Positions 24,857-33,054 of a DNA stretch of 64,000 nucleotides are shown here, piece by piece (positions within the stretch are counted from its first letter, which is position 1; every line of letters begins with the position of its first letter). This stretch comes from an uncultured Bacilli bacterium (GTDB lineage Bacteria > Bacillota_I > Bacilli_A > RF39 > UBA660). The stretch lies in the NCBI GenBank assembly GCA_934129885.1, contig CAKOWU010000008.1, forward strand, positions 28,879 through 92,878, written 5' to 3'. A program made the position numbers and the translations under genes. The notes beneath the pieces were generated by a model. The model searched no databases. It saw only the letters and a list, made by a program, of their open reading frames with translations, and was not told the DNA's origin.

Positions 24857-24885
24857 ATTCTATCATATTTGTTTATTTTTTTCAA
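24857..24885 (-). promoter_or_regulatory. promoter of the antisense RNA
   Basis: Minus strand TTGAAA (24885-24880), 17 bases, TAGAAT (24862-24857): a good SigA-type promoter with no open reading frame downstream, pointing into the 3' end of the toxin-like gene. Confidence 0.65.
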
Positions 24886-24897
24886 ACTTTAACGCAG

Positions 24898-24919
24898 TAA
24901 AAAACCTCTAAAAGAGGTT
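24898..24919 (-). terminator. terminator of tRNA-Lys
   Basis: Minus-strand AACCTCT-TTT-AGAGGTT followed by TTTTT, 11 bases after the tRNA. Confidence 0.85.
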
Positions 24920-24929
24920 AATAATCAAA

Positions 24930-25005
24930 TGGTGTCCCGTTAGGGGCTCGAACCCTAGACCCACAGATTAAGAGTCTGTTGCTCTACCAACTGAGCTAAC
25001 GAGAC
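24930..25005 (-). tRNA. tRNA-Lys (anticodon CTT)
   Basis: A 76-base tRNA with encoded CCA. Acceptor GTCTCGT pairs with ACGGGAC (one G-T pair), the D-loop has AGCTCAGTTGGTAGAGC, the anticodon loop is CTCTTAA within stem ACAGA/TCTGT and the T-arm is TAGGGTTCGAGCCCCTA. The CTT anticodon reads AAG. Confidence 0.95.
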
Positions 25006-25052
25006 ATCTGACTATTACATTATAGCATTTTAAAAATAGGACTGCAATAGTT

Positions 25053-25529
25053 TTATTGGATTATTTCAAGTAATTTGTCTAAAATTTTGTCTATTACTTC
25101 ATTTTTGTTATCGGCTCTGTTTTGGTGTAGAACAAAAACATCCAAATCATAATACTTATCGCCATCATATATAGAAACAAAAACTTCATTATCCCTTCCA
25201 GTCTTATTAAAAGGATCAGGTTTATTTAACTTTCCTGTAATACCAACAGAATAATCACAAAATGTAAAAGTCTTTATAGCTTTAGCCATACTGCGTGCAG
25301 TCTCTATACTATAAACACTATATGTGTCAATGAGGCTTTTAGGTACGCCCATCTTAACTTTAAAGTCATTACTATAAGTTACAGCACCAAATTTAATAAC
25401 CTCACTAGACCCCGGAATATCAGTAAACTTATTAATTAAAGCACCACCAGTACAAGATTCCATAGTACTTAAAGTCTTATTTTTACTGGATAAAACTTCT
25501 ATTATCTTTTTTAATTTATCTTCCATCAT
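25053..25529 (-). CDS. pncC: nicotinamide-nucleotide amidase (CinA C-terminal domain, PncC)
   Basis: A ~158-residue single-domain CinA C-terminal protein, which recycles nicotinamide mononucleotide to nicotinate mononucleotide. The catalytic serine motif TMESCTGG and the YSNDFK lysine/tyrosine block are present. The later SGIAGPxGG block is replaced by ITGKLNKPDP, and GDRxxVR by HQNRADNK, so it is divergent. The start at 25529 (MMEDKLKK) follows GGTGAT; a longer frame open to 25592 would overlap msrAB. It lies 23 bases after the MsrAB-like gene. Confidence 0.82.
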   Translation of the reverse strand: MMEDKLKKIIEVLSSKNKTLSTMESCTGGALINKFTDIPGSSEVIKFGAVTYSNDFKVKMGVPKSLIDTYSVYSIETARSMAKAIKTFTFCDYSVGITGKLNKPDPFNKTGRDNEVFVSIYDGDKYYDLDVFVLHQNRADNKNEVIDKILDKLLEIIQ

Positions 25530-25552
25530 ATCACCATATATATAATAGCACA

Positions 25553-26449
25553 TTATAAATATTTTATATAGTCCTTGTAGCCAAGAAACCACATCTTCTC
25601 TCTTGGAATAAATCTTACCGCCGCACTATTAACTAAATACCTCTTGCCACCATGGTCTTTTGGCCCATCGTTAAAAACATAACCTAAATGATTGCCACTA
25701 TCTTTAGCCTTAATTTCAGTTCTAAACATAAAATGATTAAGTTCAGTTTTATAAAGCAATAAATTATCTAAAATAGGTTTGGTAAAACTAGGCCATCCAG
25801 AACCAGAATCATACTTATCTTTAGAAGAAAAGAGTGGCGTACCCGTTTTAATATCCACATATATACCTGGTAAAAAATTATTATAGTATTCATTTTTGAA
25901 AGCCGGTTCATCAGTTTTGCCCTTAATAACATCATAAGCCAAATCAGAAATTTTTAAATTTTCCTTTTCAATTTTTTTTAAAAAACATTTATCTATATTA
26001 CAATAGCCAAACGGATATTTAAGTAAAAACTTTTGATGGTACTCTTCCGCCATAGTAACATTTTTTACCTTTTCAACTTCAATAACAATTGGTTCCAAAT
26101 ACATGTCTTGAAGGTTATCTAAAGAATTTATAATAGTCTCCGCATCTTTCTTATCTTCATAATATATACCCGCTCTATATTGCTTTTTTCCTTCTTTACC
26201 TTGAATATAAACAGTAGGATTAACAATATCATAATAATAATCAAGCAGTTTATCTAATGACAAAATAGATGTATTATAAACTACTTTAACCGCTTCAGCA
26301 TGACCACTACCATTACAAACATCACGGTACTTAGGGTTTTCCTTATTACCATTTATATAACAGGTCATTGTATCAACTATACCGTCTATCAAATCAAAAT
26401 ACTTTTGGACACCCCAAAAACTTCCAGCCGCAAAATAAATTTCATGCAT
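25553..26449 (-). CDS. MsrA-MsrB fusion homologue lacking both catalytic cysteines
   Basis: A 298-residue fusion of the two methionine sulfoxide reductase folds. The MsrA part (1-155) starts FAAGSFWGVQKYF; the family motif is GCFWG, so the nucleophilic Cys is Ser10 (codon AGT). Its GHAEAV glutamate is kept. The MsrB part (185-298) has DSGSGWPSF, where the resolving Cys is usual, and RYLVNSAAVRF, where RYCxNSA carries the catalytic Cys or Sec; Leu272 replaces it (codon TTA). It cannot work by the known thiol mechanism. It may bind oxidised Met or have a new role. The frame is intact, with a good ribosome-binding site (GGGGGAG). Confidence 0.85.
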   Translation of the reverse strand: MHEIYFAAGSFWGVQKYFDLIDGIVDTMTCYINGNKENPKYRDVCNGSGHAEAVKVVYNTSILSLDKLLDYYYDIVNPTVYIQGKEGKKQYRAGIYYEDKKDAETIINSLDNLQDMYLEPIVIEVEKVKNVTMAEEYHQKFLLKYPFGYCNIDKCFLKKIEKENLKISDLAYDVIKGKTDEPAFKNEYYNNFLPGIYVDIKTGTPLFSSKDKYDSGSGWPSFTKPILDNLLLYKTELNHFMFRTEIKAKDSGNHLGYVFNDGPKDHGGKRYLVNSAAVRFIPREKMWFLGYKDYIKYL

Positions 26450-26507
26450 AACTTACTCCCCCTGACTTATTAGTTTGCTATTATAACACCTAAAGGGGGT
26501 AAAGTAA

Positions 26508-26533
26508 AGAAAAAAGTAGGCATTATCCTACTT
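26508..26533 (-). terminator. terminator of the 26532-27722 gene
   Basis: Minus-strand AAGTAGG-ATAATG-CCTACTT followed by TTTTCTTT; overlaps the stop codon. Confidence 0.8.
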
Positions 26534-27722
26534 AATAATTTATCGTTACAATATCATAATCATACACTGGATCCATTAAGACAGTTGACTGATTTTCATC
26601 AATATCTTCCTTTTGTCTTGGCAAAATCCTTAAAATAGATTTATGTTTTGGTTCAAAATTAGGTCTCAAAGTCTTATGAACATTTTCAATAATCTTTTCA
26701 ATATCTAAATCCATACAAATAAGTGTCTTATAACCCATTTTACATAGCTCATCTGCTACTTGCATACTAGTATCTACAATAGATAAAATTTTGTCATTAT
26801 CTTCTTTACATTTCCTTATTTCAGAATTATTAATTTCATACAATACTGGTCCTTGCATCTTATAATTAGAAAGTAATTTAATTATCTTTTTAGACTCACT
26901 ATCTCCCTGCTCTTTATTAACAGCCTTACCACTTATAAAAGCACCCATCGGTATTTTTTCTTTAGTGCACAAATCTGCATTAGCAACAAATACATCTTCA
27001 CCTTTACTTAAACTGGTGCAAGTAACAAGAACATAAGAATCATCTTGATCTTTAAACCTGTTACAATCAGTCTTACTAATTAAATCATCATCCGCAATCT
27101 TTTGACATCTAATTTTGTTATAAGCATCACGGGCTTTATGTAAAACATTTTTAGCTTCTTCTATAGTACTTTTAATTTCCATATTAGGATCTGGTATTCT
27201 TACGGCTTTAACCGTATCTTTAGTAGTTTCTTCTGGCACTAGTAAACTTGGCTTATCTATTTGAACAGCCCTATAATTTACTATAATAGGTTTTTCTTCA
27301 GGTTTTATTTTTTGTCTTTCCTTTTCCTGCCTTTTTAACATCTCGTAAAAATTAACAATAGTCTCCAAAGTATTTATATACGCTACATCATTAACATCAC
27401 TTGGTAATACAATAGTCTTATTTCCAACCCTTATTTTATAACCGGATACATGAGTTACCAAAGGATCATTCATGCATAAAAACTGAATCTTTTCTTCTAA
27501 AGCCTCTAAACAGGTTTGATATACTTTTATCCATGCCCCTATCCATTCATCTTTATTGGCTTCTGTTTTTGGTGGTATCTCAACATATTTGTAACCTGTA
27601 ATAGTATGAATAACAATTTTTCTTTCAGCATTATTACAACTCAAAAGGTTATTCTGTTTCTTCAAATGATTTTGAATCCACATCTTTATTACTGAAAAAT
27701 TTATGTTTGTAGTCTCACTCAT
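26532..27722 (-). CDS. hypothetical protein, C-terminal half vaguely GH25-like
   Basis: A 396-residue cytoplasmic-looking protein with no signal peptide or membrane helix. The central part is charged and probably helical (residues 120-150, 178-200). The C-terminal half (about 215-350) has a run that resembles GH25 lysozyme folds in order of elements: DVFVANADLC, IPMGAFISGKAVN, MQGPVLYEIN and ELCKMGYKTLICMDLD. The acidic catalytic residues of GH25 are not evident. I cannot assign a function. It is a single gene with a GGTGATG ribosome-binding site and its own terminator. Confidence 0.55.
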   Translation of the reverse strand: MSETTNINFSVIKMWIQNHLKKQNNLLSCNNAERKIVIHTITGYKYVEIPPKTEANKDEWIGAWIKVYQTCLEALEEKIQFLCMNDPLVTHVSGYKIRVGNKTIVLPSDVNDVAYINTLETIVNFYEMLKRQEKERQKIKPEEKPIIVNYRAVQIDKPSLLVPEETTKDTVKAVRIPDPNMEIKSTIEEAKNVLHKARDAYNKIRCQKIADDDLISKTDCNRFKDQDDSYVLVTCTSLSKGEDVFVANADLCTKEKIPMGAFISGKAVNKEQGDSESKKIIKLLSNYKMQGPVLYEINNSEIRKCKEDNDKILSIVDTSMQVADELCKMGYKTLICMDLDIEKIIENVHKTLRPNFEPKHKSILRILPRQKEDIDENQSTVLMDPVYDYDIVTINY

Positions 27723-27831
27723 AACATCACCTTCTAGACCTTATCTATAATTAATTATAACCCTATTTGTCAAATATTGTCAACTGATTATATAACATTT
27801 TCATAAATAGTAAAAAGGTTATCAAAAGTAA

Positions 27832-27852
27832 AAAGGCATAAGTCTTGCCTTT
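27832..27852 (-). terminator. terminator of the pyruvate kinase-GH31 operon
   Basis: Minus-strand AAAGGCA-AGACTTA-TGCCTTT followed by TTACTTTT; overlaps the GH31 stop. Confidence 0.8.
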
Positions 27853-30254
27853 TATATTTCGTTAATATATTCTAAAAGTTTAATAAACATTTTTACAAAT
27901 TTAGAATCAAGTCCTTTTCTCTTTAGTTTTCTTATCTCTATACGTTTTTTAGCAATTGATAAATTGCTAAATAAAATAGCGTCTATTTTGTCTTTCATCT
28001 CTGTTGTTATCTGAAGGTCATTTATAATACTCTCAATATCTTGGGTAATTAAATGCACAGCATCTATTTCGATGTCTTTACCCTTACAATTTATTGTAAG
28101 TTGAGCAGTTGTACTTACATTTTTTACCTCAACTATAAAGTCGGCACCATCTACATAAGTTTTAAATGAAACTTTATCTCTATTTACATATACAGATACA
28201 TTTTCAGTTCTTTTTGTATTTCTAAATACAATTTTATAGTTTCTGTTATCTGGAATAATTCCACTTTTTCCTTCTTTTGCTCTAATAATAACGCTATAAT
28301 TGCTTGGCATATAGTTATACTCTATTTCAGACAAGATATAAAACCCCTTACGATATAAATCACTTTCTCCATCGTCCTCAAAAAGAGTATATGTATTACT
28401 TTTACCGGGGAATATATGAATTTCCATATCTACTGGTGGTGTTGTGTTGTTCACATTCTCATTTAATCCCATAGGAATAATTGAACCTTGTTTTACAAAT
28501 ACAGGATACTCTTCATCTTTAAAGAAAGATATATAATTTTTGTTACCTGGAAACTTTTTGCCAGTAACAAAATCATACCAAATACCCTCTGGAATATAAA
28601 AATTATGAAGTGCTCTATTCATAACTGGATCATTTTTTTCTAATATTGGACATACTAGAAAAAGTGAACCAAAATAGTATTCATTTCTATATAATACATC
28701 ATCATAAAACTTTGGATTAGTATAATAAACTGGCGTAATAAGTGGCGTACCGTCTTTATGATACTTGTAAGCCTCACTATATATATAAGGAATTAATCTA
28801 TGACGAAGTCTTAAGAAGTCTTTAGCAATCGTATACGTCTTGATATCCCATCTCCAAGGTTCTCTTTTATAATATTTTCCCTTTTCTACACCAAATTTTA
28901 GTATTGGACTAAAAGTGCCAAGTTGAATAAATCTAGTATAAAGTTCACTATCTTCAATTCCTTTAAAATAGCCGCCTATATCGTGGGCAATAAAACCTAC
29001 ACCTATATTAAAAGCATTGTTATTATAAAACGGAATTTTTCTCAAAGTACTAAAACTAACAAGTGACTTTCCAGAATACGCAACTGGATATCTATGTGCC
29101 GCAAGTCCATAATTTGGTCCCATTACCATAGCTCTTCTTTTATAGTTCCTATACATATCATAATACTGATAATGTTTAAGTAAAGCATTACTTTCGGTAT
29201 TTTCCACAGGAGTGTCTAGCCAGTAGAAATCTATTCCCATATTATCAAGAGGATGGATAAAAAACTTTAGGTATACGTCTATAAATTTAGGATCAAGAAC
29301 ATTAAATGAAATTTTACCAGATTTATCGGCTGGTAAATATTTAATTGCCTCACTATAATATGTCTCCGTGTCATATATACCTTCCGTAGGATCAATACTA
29401 AGGCCAAGTTTTATATATTTAGAATGCAAATATTTAACCATAACTAATGGATTTTTAAAATAATCTTTATTAAAAGTAAAACCTGACTTTAAATGTCTTT
29501 TACCATCATACTTTCTAATATGCCAATCTTTATCTAATAGAACAGTAGAAATAGGTATTTGATGTTTTGAAAAAGTATCAACCACATCTTTTAAAGTTTC
29601 ATCATTATAATCATCATTTCTACTCCACCAGTTCCCTAAAGCATATCTTGGTACTAAAGCAGGATAACCAGTAAGTTCATAATAATCTTTCAAAGCTAAT
29701 AAAAAATCTTTGTTATACATAAATAAATATATGTCTATTCCTTTGGATGGTCTATCTTCTACCTCACCATTTTGTTTAAATAATTTATGATTAGAGTCAT
29801 CAATACTAGCCATGCCTTCAGCAGAATATAATCCTTTAGTTTTAGTATCTATCCCGTCTGACAAAAGTACTGCGGGTACATTAAAGTTTCTTACTTCAGG
29901 ATGTCCATAATACCATACCTTATCAGTACCCAAAAGTTCTACTTTTAAATTAGATGACGGATTAATTTTTGTACCTAAAAAAGGTTTTTCCTTAGTGTAA
30001 GTTAACTTAAAATAATCCGTACTAATCTCTAAATAATTAGCGTCATCTCTAGTTTGAAAATTAGGTGCCGCAAGATTACGATAAAGAATTAAATCTGATG
30101 GTGCATCTACAAATAATCCACTAGTATTATATTCAAGTCTTATAACTCTTGGCGTCAAAATAGTAAAACGATAATTTGTACCCTTTATAGTTGCTTTAGG
30201 ACTACTAACGGCTTTTTTATAATCTATCAAAAATTGTTCTCCTAAATTATACAT
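27852..30254 (-). CDS. GH31 alpha-glucosidase-like protein, acid/base residue replaced
   Basis: An 800-residue cytoplasmic GH31 homologue. The N-terminal beta-sandwich is followed by the (beta/alpha)8 domain with YALGNWWSRNDDYNDE and LLDKDWH; the nucleophile Asp is kept in GIDFYWLDTPVE (D347). The acid/base region, normally HRYPxGFSGDT, reads HRYPVAYSGKS, so Asp is Lys396, while the downstream HDIGGYF and ELYTRFIQLGTFSP blocks are conserved. A C-terminal helical extension (LITQDIESIINDLQITTEMK onward) is unusual. Hydrolysis is doubtful. It lies 16 bases after the pyruvate kinase-like gene, which suggests one mRNA. Confidence 0.83.
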   Translation of the reverse strand: MYNLGEQFLIDYKKAVSSPKATIKGTNYRFTILTPRVIRLEYNTSGLFVDAPSDLILYRNLAAPNFQTRDDANYLEISTDYFKLTYTKEKPFLGTKINPSSNLKVELLGTDKVWYYGHPEVRNFNVPAVLLSDGIDTKTKGLYSAEGMASIDDSNHKLFKQNGEVEDRPSKGIDIYLFMYNKDFLLALKDYYELTGYPALVPRYALGNWWSRNDDYNDETLKDVVDTFSKHQIPISTVLLDKDWHIRKYDGKRHLKSGFTFNKDYFKNPLVMVKYLHSKYIKLGLSIDPTEGIYDTETYYSEAIKYLPADKSGKISFNVLDPKFIDVYLKFFIHPLDNMGIDFYWLDTPVENTESNALLKHYQYYDMYRNYKRRAMVMGPNYGLAAHRYPVAYSGKSLVSFSTLRKIPFYNNNAFNIGVGFIAHDIGGYFKGIEDSELYTRFIQLGTFSPILKFGVEKGKYYKREPWRWDIKTYTIAKDFLRLRHRLIPYIYSEAYKYHKDGTPLITPVYYTNPKFYDDVLYRNEYYFGSLFLVCPILEKNDPVMNRALHNFYIPEGIWYDFVTGKKFPGNKNYISFFKDEEYPVFVKQGSIIPMGLNENVNNTTPPVDMEIHIFPGKSNTYTLFEDDGESDLYRKGFYILSEIEYNYMPSNYSVIIRAKEGKSGIIPDNRNYKIVFRNTKRTENVSVYVNRDKVSFKTYVDGADFIVEVKNVSTTAQLTINCKGKDIEIDAVHLITQDIESIINDLQITTEMKDKIDAILFSNLSIAKKRIEIRKLKRKGLDSKFVKMFIKLLEYINEI

Positions 30255-30270
30255 TCTATTACATCCCCTT

Positions 30271-31689
30271 TTATATTTCTTCTATCATCATAAAATTAGT
30301 ATGCTTCATTACTTTAAATGGATAACCACCAGTAATAATAACTTTATCACCACTATTTAAATCAAGTAACTTTTGAGCAATAAGTGTACTCTTCGCAGAT
30401 AAAGAATCAAATTCAAATTCGTCTACGACTACTGGCACAACCCCGAAATGCATATTAAGTGTTTTTGCTACATCCCTATTGGGAGCGGCCGCAATTATAA
30501 TACAAGGTGGTCTTAACCTACTCATCTGTCTTGCTGTATAACCACTATTAGTAGCAATAATAATGGCTTTACACTTAAGTTCAATGGCTCCAAGGGCAAC
30601 AGAAGAAGCGATAGTACCTGCGATATTTTTAGCCTCTGTTTTTAAGGCTGAATTAAAGAAATATTCATAGTCAATTTCTTCTTCGGCAGATCTTACAACT
30701 TTTTCTATTTCTTGTACCGCAAGTAATGGGTGCTTGCCAACTGTCGTTTCACTTGTTAACATAATAGCGTCTACAGACGAAGTGGTGAGATTAGCTAAAT
30801 CAGAGACCTCTGATCTGTTTGGCACAATTTCTTCTTTGATGAAACTTGATACTTCAGCAGTTACAACGCTAACCTTTCCTTTATCATGACATTTTTTTAT
30901 GACGTCATTCTTTATATTAGGAACTTTTTCTAGTGGTATTTCAATTGATAAATCGTTTCTACACAAAACAATACCATCAGCGGCATCAATGATATTATCC
31001 AACTCCTCGGTCGCTGATTCATTTTGAATTTTTGCTAGCAAAGAAATATGGTTGTTTCCAAGTCCAATTAAAAGATCACTAATCTCCAAAACATCTTCGG
31101 CATCTGTTATATTAGAAATAGCGATGAAATCAATATTTGTCTTATTGGCAAATAAAATATCTTCTTTATCTTGTTTGGTTAAAAACTTCCTATTAAGTTT
31201 AATACCAGGTAAATATACTTTAGAATAATTTTTGACTATGCCCCCCCTTAAAACTTCAAGCACAGCATAATCAAGACCTTTTTCAGCAACTTCTAGAACA
31301 ACAGCACCCTCGCTAAGTTTAATAATAGAACGATATTTCAAATCATCAATGAGTTTAGAATAGTTAACCGAAAACTGAACGTTATTTCCCATAACTTTAT
31401 TCATATATACTCTTATCTTATCACCTGTTTTAAAATTTGCCTCACCTGATGTAAACTCACCAGTTCTAATACAAGGCCCTTCTAAATCAAGCATAATACT
31501 AACGGCAGAATTGTTTTTTTCATTTATCTCATCAACAGCATCAATTATCTCTTCACAAAATTGATAATTAGCATAACTCATATTAATTCTAATCACATCA
31601 ACACCAGAATCAATAATTCCTTCTAAAATATCTCTTTTATAACTAGATGGGCCAACTGTGGCAATTATTTTAGTTTTATTCACTAACAT
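30271..31689 (-). CDS. pyruvate kinase homologue with altered catalytic residues
   Basis: A 472-residue protein with the pyruvate kinase domain order: barrel, B domain and C-terminal domain ending KHTNFMMIEEI. The usual catalytic set is disturbed: RLNFSHG is RINMSYA, DTKGPEIRTG is DLEGPCIRTG, the metal ligand in KIEN is Gln (AKIQN), RGDLG is RNDLS, and ATQMLESM is TAEVSSFI, so the proton-relay Thr is Ala. The catalytic Lys and the second acidic ligand remain. Activity is doubtful. The start (ATG at 31689) follows AAAGGAGG; an upstream ATG 13 codons earlier lacks a site. GH31 follows in the same operon. Confidence 0.82.
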   Translation of the reverse strand: MLVNKTKIIATVGPSSYKRDILEGIIDSGVDVIRINMSYANYQFCEEIIDAVDEINEKNNSAVSIMLDLEGPCIRTGEFTSGEANFKTGDKIRVYMNKVMGNNVQFSVNYSKLIDDLKYRSIIKLSEGAVVLEVAEKGLDYAVLEVLRGGIVKNYSKVYLPGIKLNRKFLTKQDKEDILFANKTNIDFIAISNITDAEDVLEISDLLIGLGNNHISLLAKIQNESATEELDNIIDAADGIVLCRNDLSIEIPLEKVPNIKNDVIKKCHDKGKVSVVTAEVSSFIKEEIVPNRSEVSDLANLTTSSVDAIMLTSETTVGKHPLLAVQEIEKVVRSAEEEIDYEYFFNSALKTEAKNIAGTIASSVALGAIELKCKAIIIATNSGYTARQMSRLRPPCIIIAAAPNRDVAKTLNMHFGVVPVVVDEFEFDSLSAKSTLIAQKLLDLNSGDKVIITGGYPFKVMKHTNFMMIEEI

Positions 31690-31747
31690 CAATCCTCCTT
31701 TAGTTTGTTTATAATATAATTGTATCAAATTTTTGTGTTTAAATAAA

Positions 31748-31773
31748 GAAAAAGGAATAAGTTTTTCTTATTC
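31748..31773 (-). terminator. terminator of the obg operon
   Basis: Minus-strand GAATAAG-AAAAA-CTTATTC followed by CTTTTTC; overlaps the obg stop. Confidence 0.8.
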
Positions 31774-33039
31774 GACAAATTCAAATTCATAATCGAGTAT
31801 TTTAACGGTGTCTCCCTCTTCAATACCCATATTTCTAAGTTCCTCATCAATACCTAATTTCTTTAGTTTATTAGCAAATCTAAGTACAGCCTCATCGGTA
31901 TCAAATCTGCTCATTCTAAGAAATTTTTCTGGTAAATCCCCCTTTATAATATAGGCGTTTCCTTCTTTTACAATAGTAAATGGTTTTTCTTCTTTAAATT
32001 TATAAATAACATGACTTTCAAACTTTTCTTCTTCAAATAAATTATTTTTAGGAATAGAATCTAAAAGATCTGCGAGTTTATAAAGAACCTTATCAATGCC
32101 TTGACCATTTATTGCGGATATTTCATAAACTGGAACATCTACTTTTTCCTTAAATTTGATTAAATTATCAGCAGCAAATTCACTATCCATTTTATTAGCA
32201 ATTACGATTTGTGGCTTTTTCATCATATTTTCATCAAAACTAAGTAATTCTCTATTAATTATTGTATAATCATCATAAGGATCTCTGCCTGTATAACCAC
32301 TCATATCAATGATATGGGCAAGAACTCTAGTTCTTTGTGCATGCTTTAAGAACTGATCTCCAAGACCATGACCTAAAGCTGCACCTTCAATTAATCCAGG
32401 TAAATCTGCGATTACGAAACTTCTGTTATCGCCAGTGCGTACAACTCCTAAATTAGGTTTTAAAGTTGTAAAAGGATAATCAGCGATTTTAGGTCTTGCC
32501 GCAGATACTTTAGAAATAAAAGTGCTTTTGCCAACGCTAGGCATACCAACAAGTCCAACATCGGCCATCAATTTAAGTTCAAGTTTAATTTTTCTATACT
32601 CTCCGGGTTCTCCATTTTCGGCGAAATCAGGAGCCGGATTAGTACGAGTTGCGAATGCAATATTACCTCTACCGCCTCTACCACCTTTAGCAACGATTAC
32701 TTCATCGCCAGTTTTTATTAAATCTGCAATTATAAGTCCTGTATTCTCATCACTAATAACTGTACCAAGGGGAACTGTTAAAACAACATCAGCAGCATTT
32801 TTACCATTCATTCCCTTACCAAGGCCATTCTCGCCGCGTTCTCCTTTAACAATTTTTTTATATCTAAAATCAACTAAAGTATTAAGTCCCTCATCTGTTT
32901 TAAAAACAATATTAGAGCCACTTCCTCCATTTCCTCCAAAAGGTCCACCTAGAGGTACTCCTTTTTCTCTTCTAAAAGCCTTACAACCGTCTCCGCCGTT
33001 ACCGGCGAAGAGTTCTAAAACTGCCTCATCTACAAACAT
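31768..33039 (-). CDS. obg: GTPase Obg (CgtA)
   Basis: The essential ribosome-associated GTPase. The 423-residue protein has the glycine-rich Obg fold (FAGNGGDGCKAFRREK, GGNGGSGSNIVF), the G domain with GMPSVGKST (G1), DYPFTTLKPNLG (G2), DLPGLIEGA (G3) and NKMD (G4), and the C-terminal OCT domain (residues ~345-423), which occurs in Bacillota. All motifs are intact. Ribosome-binding site AGAGGTGA. It follows the zinc-ribbon membrane protein gene by 15 bases. Confidence 0.98.
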   Translation of the reverse strand: MFVDEAVLELFAGNGGDGCKAFRREKGVPLGGPFGGNGGSGSNIVFKTDEGLNTLVDFRYKKIVKGERGENGLGKGMNGKNAADVVLTVPLGTVISDENTGLIIADLIKTGDEVIVAKGGRGGRGNIAFATRTNPAPDFAENGEPGEYRKIKLELKLMADVGLVGMPSVGKSTFISKVSAARPKIADYPFTTLKPNLGVVRTGDNRSFVIADLPGLIEGAALGHGLGDQFLKHAQRTRVLAHIIDMSGYTGRDPYDDYTIINRELLSFDENMMKKPQIVIANKMDSEFAADNLIKFKEKVDVPVYEISAINGQGIDKVLYKLADLLDSIPKNNLFEEEKFESHVIYKFKEEKPFTIVKEGNAYIIKGDLPEKFLRMSRFDTDEAVLRFANKLKKLGIDEELRNMGIEEGDTVKILDYEFEFVE

Positions 33040-33054
33040 TATCTCACCTCTTTT

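Noticed and set aside
25530..25592. Longer N-terminus for pncC
   Set aside because: It would overlap msrAB, has no ribosome-binding site and lacks family similarity.
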